64,000 nucleotides of DNA. Source: Anoplolepis gracilipes. Lineage: Eukaryota > Arthropoda > Insecta > Hymenoptera > Formicidae. A program made the position numbers and the translations under genes. The notes beneath the pieces were generated by a model. That model made no database searches. It saw only the letters and a list, made by a program, of their open reading frames with translations, and was not told the origin of the DNA. Of this stretch, positions 12,909 through 23,735 are shown in pieces (the stretch's first letter is position 1; each line of letters begins with the position of its first letter). The stretch spans positions 6,366,001 to 6,430,000 of the forward strand of contig NC_132975.1 of the NCBI RefSeq assembly GCF_047496725.1, given 5' to 3'.

Positions 12909-15900
12909 CTTGAAATATATAATAAAATAGAAGTATTAAAAGCCATTAAATTTCCACGATTAACGCAAAATGCTTATAAAAAAATTCAATTTATAATTTG
13001 ATATCCTAATACTTATAATTATATATATTAATATATATTGAAAATGTTAATTTTATGTAGAAATTTGCGAGAAACTTTTATATTGTTATTAAGAATATTT
13101 CTTCTTTATTTGTCAAAGTATTGTGCTTCGTAAGATATACACAAGAGTTTTTACTTCAAATACAGACACGAGACTAATGACGTTTAGCCATCAGTTGCGT
13201 AATAGCAGAGATATTTGTCGCCTTTACTAACAAGTACAAGTATGTATTATGATAATCGAGCTTCCTACAATCATTTGAAACAATACTGCCTCACATATAT
13301 GATGTCGGCGAAGCTTTCTTCAGCGCTAACAGATACGGAAACGTTCTCTCCTTACGATCGTTATACATGTCACCATTAACGTCGTCTCCGGCCACTGTCA
13401 TTATACACTTATTACGATAGACTATATAATAGATCCTGATTGGTTTCATTATTTATGCAAACCGCGTTTGCATCATAATGACACCTTTCCCTTATTTCTA
13501 CGCGCTACCAGTTGATACCTTATTATTGTTGAAATGACTATGATTATGACTGACATTTCGAGACAAACTTAAACTTACGTTAAGTCAAGCTCGTCTATTC
13601 CCCTTAGAGATGAGCAAAAATCTTCTAAACGCGCATCCGTTTTAATCAACCTTTTGTTAAAAAATGCGAAACTCTCCAACAAATATTTATAGTAGTAAAG
13701 AGTTATAATATAATGTAATATCCTGTTATAAAAAATTTCAATTTACGATACATTAAAATACATAATTTCATACACAAGTATACGCATATGCATTCTTTCA
13801 ATGATTAGGTAGGGTCGCGAAATTCTCGATTACACTCCTGATCCATCGAGATGCACCTGCATCATAGGGGCCCTTTTGTGATCGCAGCGTGCTCGTATGC
13901 GTTCTGAAAATTATATGGATGTTTCGTTCGTACATATATATGGTCTTCTTTCCTCTCCCGTTCTTCTTCTCCACTACCTTCTTCCGAGCTGCAGACACAT
14001 CTACACACACACACATATATATAGTATGCATCTTCGTGCATCTCACGAAAGCACTTGAAAAACTGGTGGCGGATTCTTTCGGACGACGAACAATGCTCCT
14101 CTATGACTCTATCGTGCGACGCGATTTAAATTTAGATAATCTCACCTGCACGACCAACAGTTCACGCTGTCGTATATAGATATCGCGTATGTATGCGGAT
14201 TCGCGTAAAGCGGAAAACACGATAAATCAGCGGTTTTATGCCGCGATGAAAACTGGAATAAAGTTTCGTGGCCGAACGTAGCCCGAGAGAACACAGCCTC
14301 AGCGTGCTCGTTTTGTATATTCCAGTATGCGAATAAAAATGAATGATAGTTCATCTTTTATAACAAATGGTAATGAAAAATATAATCATGTAACATTGAC
14401 ATTTTACATTGATCGTTACCCAACTTTATACAGTTTTTTCACGTCAGAAACAATGTCATTGAATTAGCTTTCAAATCAGTTTTGTAAAATATTTTTATCT
14501 TTGTTAAATTGCAAATTAAAAGGATGATACACGTGCATATTTTGCGTGTCAATCTGTAACACATTTACGTCACAGTGATTATTCTGTTATATATCATATT
14601 TATATTCTTAAAGAATTTACCAATTGTAGATTTGCTCGAATAAAATCATGAATACATTTAAATAACGAAAGATCGAATAGCGTGTATATTTGTGACAAAA
14701 ATCTTTTGTAAAGACAACGAAGAAAATTGCCCTCGTCAATTAATCTCGGAATTTTAAATAGGGATATCTTGTATATCAAACAACGATTTTTCCCTTTTCT
14801 TACGTACGATTACTGATACATAAGATATATTCTTGTGTGTGGTTCGAATGACCATTTTTTGTTCGATTATCGAAAAGTTTTATTAAACAGTTCTTATTAA
14901 TTCTCACGTTCATTAAAATACAATTTTAGCTACTTTGTTTTGTACGAAAATAAAAAATAAGGAATTATCATTATTCTCTCAAAATTTCTACTTACAATTA
15001 TAACATAAGTCTATACTAATGTCTATCAAATTGTTTTATTCACAAATGTTGAATAAATTTTCAACTAAGTGATTGAATGCGCATCCTCCTTCATCCCTCC
15101 TAAAAACACTACATATGTAATGTTGTTATAAAATTTATTGTAAAAAAATATTAAACTTTCTACTTTATTTATATAAGCTTATAATATAAATATATAAATA
15201 AGAGCTCGTCTTGTGCAGATTGTATTTGGATCAAATAAATTCTACATAAAATATTATAATTTTTTTACATTAACACAAACTGAATATAATATTTATTCAA
15301 ATCATGTACAAATTATGTGCAAAAATTTGATATATATTTAAATTCAAGTTGGAATAAAAATTCCATTCAATCAGATCCATGCAAAATTCATAATCGAAAT
15401 CGTATATCCATCATGTGCTAATTGTTTCAGATTGAAACAAATATGTAAGATCATCAAACGCGAGAAATGTTACGTCAATAATGATTGTTCTCGAAAAAAT
15501 CGAAAAACGCATTGACAGGTAACATGTAGAGAAACGAATTTCCGCTATAACCGCATTTCTATCTCAAGTTAGATGACTCGAATTCAGAACCTTTTAACTA
15601 TATAACTACAACCTTCACGGAAGTGAAATATGTAAGCTGTCACGTGTATGCGCGCACGCGCGCAAATTTTGGAAGGCCGCCAATCTCATGCCGGATGTAG
15701 AGGATCTCGACCGACGAGCAAGGGTATGACCGAACTTTCAGGGAGCAACGTCCTGCTCTCGCGAATATGGTCGCGAACAAACGTGTCGCGTATCAGAGAA
15801 CAGATACAACGGGAAGGAAGATACCGAACGAAAGGAAGAGGTGCGATAAAAAAGATTCGGACTACTTATACAAGATCTAATATCGGCAAATAAGCGTATC

Positions 15901-18900
15901 TCGATCGGTAGCGAATAATTTTTGTCTTCTATAAGCTTTAATAAAGATACTGTCTTCTTGCATATTTTCTCTTCAGAGAGATATCATTTCAACGATATTA
16001 AATTATCTCTAATTAAAATTCAATTAATTCTGTATTCTTTTTATTCAAAGACAAAATCTACAAACAGATAATTAAACCATAATTGAAGTTAACAAAAGTT
16101 CCTGAAAGCGTCACTTAATGACTGATAACAAATTGCTGAGTATATTAAAGCATTCCGGTTTTTTCCGTACTTGCTTATCGAAAAAGATGCGCGTTTCTTC
16201 TTATATAAGTAAAAAGGAGAATGCGTTACCGTACGACCAAGAATTTTCTATGTCACGGGCGCATCAATGCGTTTTATGTCTTTTCAGCAATAAGAGAAAT
16301 CGCCAGTAAATTATAATATAATGTCCTAAAGTTCACGATATATACGTGAAAGGTAGGTCTTATTACGCACGTTTCGGTAAGCACGATGAAATATTTCTTC
16401 GTGTATCGATGTCCGTGTATACATCGTATTACGGTACATTAGTGTTGTCAGGCATCACACGGTTATCTTGTAAATTGCAATCACGAACGTGGTGAATTTT
16501 GTGGTCCATAACGCTGTTATATAACTTTTTATCGTCGGACATGATCCAGCATAAGTGACATGTTATCGCGGGTCATGATCCGGCGTAAACTAACTTTTAG
16601 GCTCACAAGCGGACGGTTGAAATCTTGCTTTCCCTCCTTAGGTACTCGGTGAAATCAAACAACAAGTGTGTTATATAAAATACAGACGTTTGCATGTGCA
16701 TCTCTGCGTGCGAAGAAAATAAATGTGACGATCCGATATTATTGCTATTACATTGAATTTCGAGTGAATCACAATTATGCGAATTTATAGCCACAACTCG
16801 CTTCGAAATAGATACACACGACATATTTTACGATAGTCACAGATAATGCAAATAAACACAGGCCACGTTATACAATTTCGTCTGGTTGAATCGAACGTCT
16901 TTGGATTTTGAGGTATTGCCGTTGGCGAATCGATCGTATCGAGACGCAGGTGCGATGCTACAATCGTTTTTGGTCGCGCACGGAGAGAAGAGCGTTTCTC
17001 TCCGCTTCTGCGAACAGTCAAGATTTTGTCGGAAGGCCGTGGAAGAAGGAGTCTGCAACAGAGAAGAGCCGAACAATCGCAGTTGGACGACGGGACGAAC
17101 TCGCTTGGCGGGATCGAAGCCCGGAGAATTCCGCGGGAATGCATTGCCATATTCGTTCTACGATGCGTCCGAAACTGCATGTACAGCTTCGTCCTTGTTC
17201 GACGGCGAATGCAAGGATGAAAATCTCGGAGCTTGTCAATAATTAAATGTAGGGTGAAATTTTTGGAGTATAAAAAATAAACAGTTGTTTAAGATAAATA
17301 CGATAAGGATAAAAAATAAGAAAGAGTAGAGAACAGCCGAAAATGAAATAGCAATATAAGAGAGAGAGTAAATTAATCGAGATTTTAATTGTAAAAATCC
17401 ACCCGCGAGCAACGCACGTGCATTCCTTACGTGAATAAAGAATTGTCTGGCCTCATTTAAACGATACGCACCAAGTATTTCGTAGAAGTCGCTATGTTAC
17501 GAACGCGCGTTGATTTACACGCGACGTAAGGGCAGTTGAAAAACAAGGTGAGCGAGATTTCGACCTATACTGATTACAAATCCCAGCTTAAACAGGCTCG
17601 TGCTAGCTTATGTAACGAGCGATTTATCGGAGACCATACTTGACTCCAATTACGCATAATGCGGCATTGTGCTCTAGTAGGGAGGTAAATAGAAACCTCA
17701 CTTCAATTGAACGCGTCTCGATTATCTTGATTGCATTTATATGACCAAAGGTCGAGTTATGCGCAAGTTACAATGCCGTGGAGGATAGTAAAAGGGTCTA
17801 TTCTTTTCGTATATTACGTCGATAATGATAATAAGCATTGACAATAAACAGCTCTATTAAGAAACTATTTTTTAATTTCTCTCCTCTTGCGAGATTCTCA
17901 TAATTTTTATAATTTCGCCATAAAATATTACTCATATTTTAATAATTTCTTATTTTCATATTATCACATCAGTAGTTCGGAAATATTACGTAGACAAAAA
18001 TGTAATAATAAAAGTATTGAATGTTGAAAATTAAGAAAATGCAACAACATTATATGTATATTCCAAAAAAAATTTTTGCTGCAAAAAATTTGATTTCTAA
18101 TTTATAATTATAAATTAATAAACATATAATATAATAATAAATATAAATTTTAAAATAATACATATTAATAAATATAAAAATTAAACGCGATAAAACTTGA
18201 CGTTTTTTGTGCTATCAATTATTAAGCATCTTGAAAAAAAAAATGCAATTTTCATGCAAAATCCGAAATTCATAAAATACAAGGATTACGAGCGATAAAT
18301 AACAGACTTATACGACGAGCGGTAGCCGTATTCCTTACCTGTTCGATATCCAGCATTGCTTAAATAAGCAGCAAAGGAGTGAGGCTCGTGATCTCGTTGC
18401 CACTGGGGACTGCTGCAGTTATCGTTGTTCGTAAAGACCTCGTGATTGTGAACGTAACGACCGGTCAACAAAGAGCTCCTACTCGGACAACACATAGGAG
18501 TGGTCACGTATGCGTGTCTTAACTCGGCGCCTTCATCCCTTATTCGCCTGAGGGTTCGCGGCATAAAGTTCAGTGAACCTGAAAAATCGAAACAATTATA
18601 TTGACAAAATAAATAAATAAATAAGATTTTACCCTCTACTTGTTAAACTATACTTTTGTTCTCTGTTATAAGTTATACTAGAATAATTTTTTGGAGAAAG
18701 AAGGAGAGAAAAGTTAGCATCTAATTAAAATTTCGTTAAGAAAGGATCGAGATTATTCGCACGTGAGTGAAAATATTATGAATATTATTCAAAGAACACG
18801 TTCTTCAGTATTAAGCGGCGAATTATAGACGAAATAAACAACACGCATCTTCCACAGATGCAACATTACAGATTGGAATGGCATATTAGATTTGTGTTTC

Positions 18901-19366
18901 TTCCTGAGTACATATGACGATATTTGAGCCTTCGCGAGTATAAATACCGTAATGATGAGATAAGCGCCAGCAGACCGAGCCGTACAAACAGTGAACAAAG
19001 TAACTCTTTATATTTCACATGTATATTAGATATTCACATATAATATGACAGCGTAATAAATAATTTGACACTGCGTATGTATATAATATACAGCTATTGC
19101 CACGAACCCAATTCAACATCTTGATCATCCGTCAAAATCAACACGATATTAGGCTTCCTCTCTCTGGGCTGCTGATACGGCAAATATGGCGAATTCGATT
19201 GATGATTGTGATGATTATTGTTGCCATTGTAATTCGACTTGTGAACGGAACCACGACGCTGCTGCTGGCTGTCGTATGCGTCATCCACAGGTCTCTCTCC
19301 ATCAGTCCGTCTGGCATTGACGCCCAACAGCAGGAGGAGAAGTAGAAATTGAAATAGCTTGCTCAT
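2201..19366 (-). CDS. Sulf1: Extracellular heparan sulfate 6-O-endosulfatase, N-terminal quarter (three coding exons, 5' partial gene)
   Basis: Coding sequence is 19366-19108, 18578-18339 and 2522-2201, joined in frame (259 + 240 + 322 nt) and running off the left end of the window. Sulf enzymes are secreted or cell-surface enzymes that remove 6-O-sulfates from heparan sulfate chains, thereby tuning Wnt, Hedgehog, FGF and BMP signalling; this is family knowledge. Seen in the sequence: a signal peptide (residues 1-18), the metal-binding TDDQD motif (79-83), the CCPSR formylglycine signature (116-120), and the conserved FGKYLNKYNGSYIPPGW and FPAPHGPEDSAP blocks typical of Sulf rather than of lysosomal sulfatases. 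Family members are roughly 870-1100 residues, so about 273 residues, or a quarter, are present. The C-terminal catalytic part and the hydrophilic domain lie outside. Candidate N-glycosylation sites are NCS140, NGS177, NYS199, NDS226 and NVT269. No frameshift or stop disrupts the exons, so the gene looks intact as far as it is visible. Confidence 0.95.
2767..4733. mobile_element. About 2-kb non-autonomous element with inverted ends
   Basis: The left end reads ACAGAGTGTCTAGGAAAACA; the right end, reversed, reads ACAGGATGTCTATTTAAAAT, so the termini share ACAGRRTGTCTA-type inverted repeats. The right 190 bp recurs as a separate copy at 20836-21032, which supports a real repeat boundary there. 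No transposase frame is present. Internally there are iterated units of about 220 bp (see 3660-4520). The target duplication is unclear because both flanks are TA-rich. Confidence 0.55.
3660..4520. repeat. Fold-back array of about 220-bp units inside the 2-kb element
   Basis: The start (GTCTGACTTCATCCTTCGAC, then TTAGATTTTAAGCGCTTGA) reappears reverse-complemented at about 4440-4510, giving an inverted structure of about 860 bp. The unit with TTTTAAGCG, an AATTATTAAAATATT stretch and AAATGAGATTTTGTGTTA is repeated in both orientations near 3070-3240, 3700-3960, 4000-4140 and 4260-4480. The arms have diverged with small indels. Confidence 0.6.
5216..5420. mobile_element. Short fold-back element (MITE-like, about 205 bp)
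   Basis: Left arm 5216-5259 (AAGGCGACAAATGTATTGTG ... TCTTTTAGATTCACG) and right arm 5371-5420 are imperfect reverse complements, separated by an AT-rich loop. No coding capacity. Confidence 0.7.
5509..5662. repeat. Near-perfect 72-bp-arm hairpin
   Basis: Left arm 5509-5580 (starts GTTGGTCAATTTGCAACATA) and right arm 5591-5662 differ at only about three positions and enclose a 10-bp loop. The high arm identity suggests a young insertion or a structure under homogenisation. Confidence 0.85.
5690..5800 (+). repeat. tRNA-derived SINE-like head
   Basis: Contains an A-box-like stretch (GTCTGGCATTGTGATTAAAA) and a B-box-like AAATTCGAGTTTCAATCC, followed by CTTCGTCTGATATCTCTTAC. The same order (A-like box, GAAGAAT, B-box, CTTCATCTGACG) occurs at 40999-41090, so it is a dispersed family and not a functional tRNA gene. 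Confidence 0.5.
5825..6995. mobile_element. Fold-back element, family copy 1 (with central palindrome)
   Basis: Arm 1 (about 6120-6510) contains GTGCAAATCCCCACCTATTC, TTATAATCTATCAAATA and a CATCTAGTGTACGAAAAT end. Arm 2 (about 6645-6995) is its diverged reverse complement (ACACTAGATAGAGTTAAATA ... GGTGGGGATTTGCAC ... CACTTATCC). A related module precedes it at 5825-6120. There is no open frame of note. The same arms recur at least seven times in the window. Confidence 0.7.
6516..6619. repeat. 104-bp near-perfect palindrome at the centre of the fold-back element
   Basis: Symmetric about 6567/6568 (AGCACGTGCT core). The arms run outward through GCATGATGCG/CGCTTCATGC and ATCGATTGAT/ATCAATCGAT to TGAG/CTCA, with only a handful of mismatches. 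There is no spacer, so the DNA can form a cruciform. Confidence 0.85.
7309..7353. repeat. (TA)n microsatellite
   Basis: About 22 uninterrupted TA units. Confidence 0.95.
7937..8137 (-). CDS. Unidentified 66-residue ORF nested in the Sulf1 intron
   Basis: Runs from ATG at 8137 to TAA, with an in-frame TGA two codons upstream of the ATG, so the start is bounded. The protein begins MRLIAYGIIPAYNRP, has a central RPGVQECPTIEEIAKAE stretch and a charged C-terminal segment ending KKWPYTVAPLN. It has no clear signal peptide or membrane segment. Its composition, with balanced Pro, Glu, Lys, Tyr and Trp, is unlike the Phe/Ile/Lys-rich shadow frames around it, which suggests real or formerly real coding. 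Two AATAAA signals lie about 265 nt downstream (7674-7661). I cannot assign a family. It could be a small nested gene, a retrocopy, or chance. Confidence 0.3.
   Translation of the reverse strand: MRLIAYGIIPAYNRPVSDPVSSYVTIINKQFYTRPGVQECPTIEEIAKAEVEADRKKWPYTVAPLN
10205..10690. mobile_element. Fold-back element, family copy 2
   Basis: Carries the left arm (AATATGCACTGCAAATCTCC ... TTTAGTGTATGAAAA) and right arm (TGTTTAGTAAATTATAATAA ... GATTTGCACGC ... GAGCAATTGCTTTTAATGAC). An inner module related to 24.7 kb follows at 10690-10800. Diverged and non-coding. Confidence 0.6.
11058..11765. mobile_element. Fold-back element, family copy 3
   Basis: Arm 1 at 11058-11330 (ACACGAATTAGCGAATAAAC ... 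CACCTAGTATGTGAAAAT); arm 2 at 11370-11705 (TTAAATGGAGTCAAATATAA ... GGTGCGGATTTGC ... TTGGACAGGACTTATAGGGA). The end shared with 25.4 kb, GTTTTAGACTTTATGC, reaches about 11765, giving a common terminus. Confidence 0.7.
12870..12905. repeat. (TA)n microsatellite
   Basis: About 18 uninterrupted TA units. Confidence 0.95.
14520..14576. repeat. Short dispersed repeat (partner at 24209-24264)
   Basis: ACACGTGCATATTTTGCGTG ... ATCTGTAACACATTTACGT closely matches 24209-24264 (ACATGTGCATATTTTGTGTT ... ATCTGTAACGCGACACATTTACGT), in the same orientation. Confidence 0.6.
15641..15664. other. 24-bp alternating purine-pyrimidine GC-rich tract (Z-DNA candidate)
   Basis: Perfect pyrimidine-purine alternation starting with the E-box CACGTG and continuing in CGCGCACGCGCGCA. 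It stands out because the other alternating tracts in the window are TA or CA repeats. Confidence 0.6.
16340..17245. other. GC-richer island with overlapping open frames on both strands
   Basis: About 900 bp of higher GC and CpG inside the large Sulf1 intron, with five overlapping frames of 64-131 codons on both strands. None resembles a known family. Simultaneous openness on both strands argues for composition and not coding. A candidate enhancer or alternative first exon. Confidence 0.35.
18339..18578 (-). CDS. Sulf1: Sulf1 coding exon 2: formylglycine active-site exon
   Basis: The acceptor is a pyrimidine-rich TTTTTCAG with AG at 18580-18579; the exon resumes Gly87 and continues GSLNFMPRTL. 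It codes for residues 87-167 (240 nt, phase 1 at both ends). It contains the sulfatase signature C-C-P-S-R at 116-120: Cys116 is the residue expected to be oxidised to formylglycine by the formylglycine-generating enzyme, and Arg120 is the conserved partner. The following SSLLTG, the VHNH block and FTNNDNCSSPQWQ are characteristic of Sulf enzymes. The exon ends in YRTG with an excellent donor, CAG|GTAAGG (GT at 18338-18337). The key residues are present, so an active enzyme is expected. Confidence 0.95.
18579..19107 (-). other. Sulf1: Sulf1 intron between coding exons 1 and 2 (529 bp)
   Basis: A short AT-rich intron with GTTCGT donor and TTTTTCAG acceptor, phase 1. An open frame of 69 codons within it (18789-18998, minus) has no family similarity and no splice support, so I see no gene or repeat in it. 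Confidence 0.9.
19108..19366 (-). CDS. Sulf1: Sulf1 coding exon 1: signal peptide, low-complexity linker, start of sulfatase domain
   Basis: The ATG at 19366 starts a classic signal peptide: MSK, a run of Leu/Phe, then GVNA with likely cleavage after Ala18. Residues 19-70 are hydrophilic and low in complexity, with Gln and Arg runs and an Asn/His tract at about 45-58; this linker is unlikely to be conserved. The sulfatase fold begins at about residue 70 with RKPNIVLILTDDQD, whose two Asp (80, 81) are expected to coordinate the active-site calcium. The exon ends after the first base of Gly87, with donor GT at 19107-19106 (phase 1). Reading on past the donor gives a stop after three codons (Ser, Trp, Gln), which supports splicing here. 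The start is favoured because it is immediately followed by the signal peptide and no upstream in-frame start is visible in the exon. Confidence 0.93.
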
Positions 19367-19434
19367 GACGGTGGTTGGTAATCGGCGTTTATAGGCTGGC
19401 TACCTCAATCCAGTGTGTCATACCATGGTTGTGA
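19367..19434 (-). other. Sulf1: Sulf1 5' UTR segment joined to coding exon 1
   Basis: Upstream of the Sulf1 ATG is a strong acceptor: a pyrimidine tract CGTTTTTTCCTTCCAG with AG at 19436-19435. The exon would therefore start at 19434, leaving 68 nt of 5' UTR before the ATG. The segment contains two upstream ATGs. The one at 19426 reaches a stop after two codons. The one at 19421 opens a 10-residue frame ending at 19389, out of frame with Sulf1. The acceptor is seen directly; its use is inferred. Confidence 0.65.
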
Positions 19435-20835
19435 CTGGAAGGAAAAAACGAAACACATGTTAATGGACGTGTGCATCTGACGGTAATTGGATCGCGGCGC
19501 GTCAAGAAAAATCTTAAGGACTCTTTTCCTCACTTCGTACTTAAAACATATATCTTCAAGTTTGAGAAAAACCAGACGACGAGGCAATTGTACGTGAAAA
19601 AGGAAATTGGCTGTCGTAGGAATCATTTCAACAGCTTTTCATTACTTTATATATATATATATATATATATTGCGATTGATTCGTGAAATACATTTTACGA
19701 AACTTAAATTGCAAATGTTCTTACGTTTTACTATTGCAAAAGGAAATAACAATGTTTATGTGTGTATCTGTGAAATATATTATTCTAATTGTAAGTAAAA
19801 GTTATTATATAGAATATTCCGCAAAATTGGAATAACTTTAATATTTTATATTTCTCAGACTGATTTAAACGGAGTTGAAATTATATTATTAAATATACTT
19901 ATTATTAGATATATTAAAAAATATACATATCACTAAGAGTGTCATTTCATAAATTATAAATGAACATTTTGCCAATTAATTTTATAAATCTTTGTAAGTA
20001 TTATCAAGAAGTCTTGTTTTAATTTGTGTTAATTAATATTTTAACTGTGTATTACATCTAAAATTAAAATGCATTTAATACAAAATCATTGCAAGAATAA
20101 AATTTCAAATTCTAACATCGAAACGTGAGAGCGTTCGTACGATAATTTAATTAATAATAAGGAAATTTTATTTCGAATACATTCGAAATTTTCTTTTAAA
20201 TATATTAAACATCAAATAATTAAATATCTGTAATAAAATATACGACACACATATAGATATCCGCGAGGCGGATAAATAAGTCTCGATTCAAATAGCTATT
20301 CCGCGATCATCCAGAATTGTGTCAATATGCGAAGCGCGAATGAAATTCTTGCACGATCGAAACAGATTTATCGTGTAATCCCTTAATGTCCACGAGCAGT
20401 CTGCAGTTTTGCACGCGAATAACAATTATCTCCAATAACGTGTACCTAAACGTATCCACACCGCGATCGCTGCACGTGCGAAACAATTAACAGATCGCAT
20501 TATTGGCGATTCTTGATTAGCCATTAACCGCAGATGATATGTACGCTATACTTATCAAAGGCTTTAACTGAGAACGGACGTGATTATCCTAACTAAATAG
20601 TAGATACGCTATATTCGAAACATGTCCCGCCGCTCAGGAATGAAAGATGATATATATTTTTTTTATTTGTTTATATACTTAATGTCTGAATATAATAATA
20701 TTGAATGTGAAGTACATACTATATGTAATTTTGTAATTTTAAAGATAAAGAAGTGAAAATTTTATTTGTAAATGTAAAATTATCTTATGAAAGTATAGGT
20801 ATTCAGTTTTTTTAGTACATTTATAAATCTAACAT

Positions 20836-21032
20836 TGAAACTTAAGAGGCTCCGTGTTTTTCCTTCGTATAAATAAAAAACATTAAAAATACATGTAATA
20901 AAAATAATTTATTTTAGAGAAAATTGTATTAAAAAGTTTTGAAATATTCTTTTTATATACTTGGAATTTTGAACAATAATATCGGGAAAATCAGGGAATT
21001 TTTTTACAAGATTTGAGTAGACATCTTTTTCA
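20836..21032. repeat. Solo terminal fragment of the 2-kb element
   Basis: Matches 4540-4732 in the same orientation, from AACTTAAGAGGCTC through TTTTACAAGATTT to AGACATC, with scattered substitutions and small deletions. Only the terminal 200 bp is present. Confidence 0.75.
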
Positions 21033-22469
21033 TTAAAACTATTTATAATAAAATCGGATTCGTTATATATTTATTACACTGATTGTAAGAGCTCTTACAT
21101 GATCTCTGCTAATTTATCTATCTCGGAACATCAGCAATTTTTACGGTTAAATTTCCCGTTGGTTTCTCGTGGCCGGAATACCGATGAAAAGATTTCACAA
21201 ATATAGTACTATGATAAAGTTTACTATGGATTTTTTTATTATCAGTGATGAGAGGCTCTTAACTACGTTTATTGACTGCACGTGAGACGCATAAGAAAAC
21301 ATGAGTGCTTCGAGCAGCATGGTATTTTGAAACATCTATGTAGAAGCTAAAAGAGAGAATCAAACGATGCGAGACTCGAACGCGAGCCTGATCGGATTGA
21401 ACAGACGGAAGAATGTTAGAGCGCGTTCTCACAGACAGTCAAATATGGATGGTTGCACGGCAAGTAAATGTGTACGGTGCTGGATGGAGTGTTCCCACGA
21501 TTCGAAAGGATGTAGGGAAGGGTAATATTCGCGAAAATCGCAGCGCTTTCTACGTAATCTTCTTCGTACATTCTGCTATTTCTCGCATATTCTTTTACAC
21601 CATATGTTTAAAATTTTTCCTATTTTATTTCTCGCATCGCATTATTAATTTTCAGAATTTTTGAGACACTATCCATGCGATTACTTCTGATCGGAGATAT
21701 TGTTTAAGAAGACAAAAGGTGCTGCATCATAGATCTCATAATATCTAATAATAAAACAATAACCAATAAGATTTAAAAATCACTCCAGATGAATCCTCAT
21801 TTTTTAAACGATGTTATTCCTTCTCAAAGTAATCCTATTTAAGGTGATAAATAAATAAATATGTATATATATCAAATACTTATAATAGAGAGTTCTGTAT
21901 AAAAGATTTTTTTTAACATTATTATTTTTTTAGCATTATATTGCTTTTTTATTTCATTATTTTAAAATAGTGTTTTGTAATAACACTGATTAATAGCAGC
22001 ATTTAGATGTGAAAGAGTATTTTGAACAAACAATGATCTAAATTCTAAATGATCGTCCTTATATCGCGTCATAAGAAGAGATACCATACATTGTATTTAT
22101 TATATAAATTCCCACGTGCATATACATATATACATACATACGTCACATAGATTTATATATCGTTTTTCTTGTGACAGATCCGGTTTCAATACATTAGTGG
22201 TTACGTGCCCACGTTATAATTGATTCGACTATCGTGTTACAAGACGATCTTCCAAAACGGTTTTGCGTCACTTCATAAAAAAGAGCTCTACGATTAAAAT
22301 AATTTATGTCGAAATTTTCGGACGTAAATGTGGGTGGATCGTAACAGATGTTGTGTATTGATAAGAATTCCAAGCGTCCTCGCGCAAATAAATTTTATAT
22401 TCAAGTACCGAGAGAGAAGATGTTAAACTTGAATTATATCAAAAGGATGCTGATAAAAATTAAATTATT

Positions 22470-22700
22470 ATTACACACTAAATGGAGTTAACTGTACATT
22501 ATTTTTCACAAAACAAAAATATATTTGGTTGATTATAATTTTACAGATTATAGCACACGAATTATAATGTATCGTATTAATTTTAATTCCAATTTTTAAA
22601 ACTATATGGGGGCAGCATGCTTGGCCTCCACCACAAAAATAAAACATAGGTTTAGTATAATTTAGAGCACTGAATGCCCTTAACGCTCTTTTGTAACAAG
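22470..22700. repeat. Degenerate arm of the fold-back family
   Basis: ACACACTAAATGGAGTTAA, then AAAATATATTTGGTTGATTA and the GGGGGCAGCATGC variant of the GGTGGGGATTTGC block. Only one arm is recognisable. Confidence 0.55.
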
Positions 22701-23224
22701 AAATTATATAATATACTTTTAGATCGTCTAATTTTATAAACAGATAGTGAACGATTTACACGAAAGATTCAAATTTCTCCTCTTCTAATTTTATAATACA
22801 TGAATAAATGATATATTTTTTTAAAGCTAATAATCTTTATAGTTACACATAATATTATATACTATATATTTAATATTTAATTATATATTTAATTATATTT
22901 TTTAATTATATATTATTAATTTTATTTTATTACTTTATTTAATTATATATTTTATATATTATGTATTTAATCTTTAAAATTCGAATATTTTCTAATCGGA
23001 TGTGATTCATTTTTAGACGTTATGTCTTGATTGTTCCTTTCATTTTTTGATCTCTATATTCTGAATTTTTTAATTTCAAATATATGTAAAATAATTATTC
23101 TTGAATAATGTTTCTATTTACATACTTATATATGTCGTGCGATGTATGCATAGTTTGAGTGAATAAGATGTTTAATAATGAGAGAAATATTTATTAATTG
23201 TTAATTTTTGCATATCATGTTTTA

Positions 23225-23735
23225 CGTGTACACAGTTTTAGCAGCTATATAAAATCTAAAATAGCATTTTATAGAGTATTTCGTAGGCGAATATGTCACT
23301 GACTACGATCAATAAGCGCATAAGTAGGCAAACGAAAAAGTATCAGTTTCAATATTGGAAACGATTGTCCGACATGAAAAACTTTGAGTCTACTCAGCTG
23401 ATCTAGTCATCTTTGCTTATGCTCAAAGTTTTATAATTTATATTTAATTCATTTTAGCAATGGAGCATGCATGCAAATCCCCACTTATTCAAAAAATTAT
23501 AATAACTGACATCAAAACTTGGCAAATGTTGCCTATTACCTCATATATTAATTCTATTTACCTACTATAATGTTCATTATAATCTGTCAAACATATTTTT
23601 GTTTACGAGAAATAATTTCTATTTAACTTTATCTAGTGTGTAAAAACAATAATATTTAGAGATAGAGTATATTCAATACTCATGTTAAATCGTCCTCGAT
23701 TACGTTTATTTTCTTACATTTTTTTTGTGCATCGA
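23225..23735. mobile_element. Solo arm of the fold-back family (minus orientation)
   Basis: Runs from the shared terminus (AGCAGCTATATAAAATCTAA) through GATCAATAAGCGCATAAGTA, GAGTCTACTCAGCTGATCTA and TGCAAATCCCCACTTATTC to TCTAGTGTGTAAAAAC. This is the reverse complement of the 25.0-25.46-kb arm. The opposite arm is missing, which suggests recombination or truncation. Confidence 0.7.

Larger units (their letters stand above)
2523..18338 (-). other. Sulf1: Large Sulf1 intron between coding exons 2 and 3 (15.8 kb)
   Basis: Bounded by donor GTAAGG (18338) and acceptor ATTTTAG (2523), phase 1. It holds most of the nested repeats of the left third of the window: a 2-kb inverted-end element, hairpins, fold-back elements, a SINE head, and the unidentified ORF at 7937-8137. 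GC-richer patches occur at about 9640-9900, 12100-12440, 15640-15900 and 16340-17240. Between these the sequence is AT-rich with nothing recognisable. Confidence 0.9.

Noticed and set aside
21360..21410. B-box-like GTTCGAGTC on the minus strand (possible tRNA)
   Set aside because: The flanking bases do not pair as a T-arm and no acceptor stem or anticodon arm fits.
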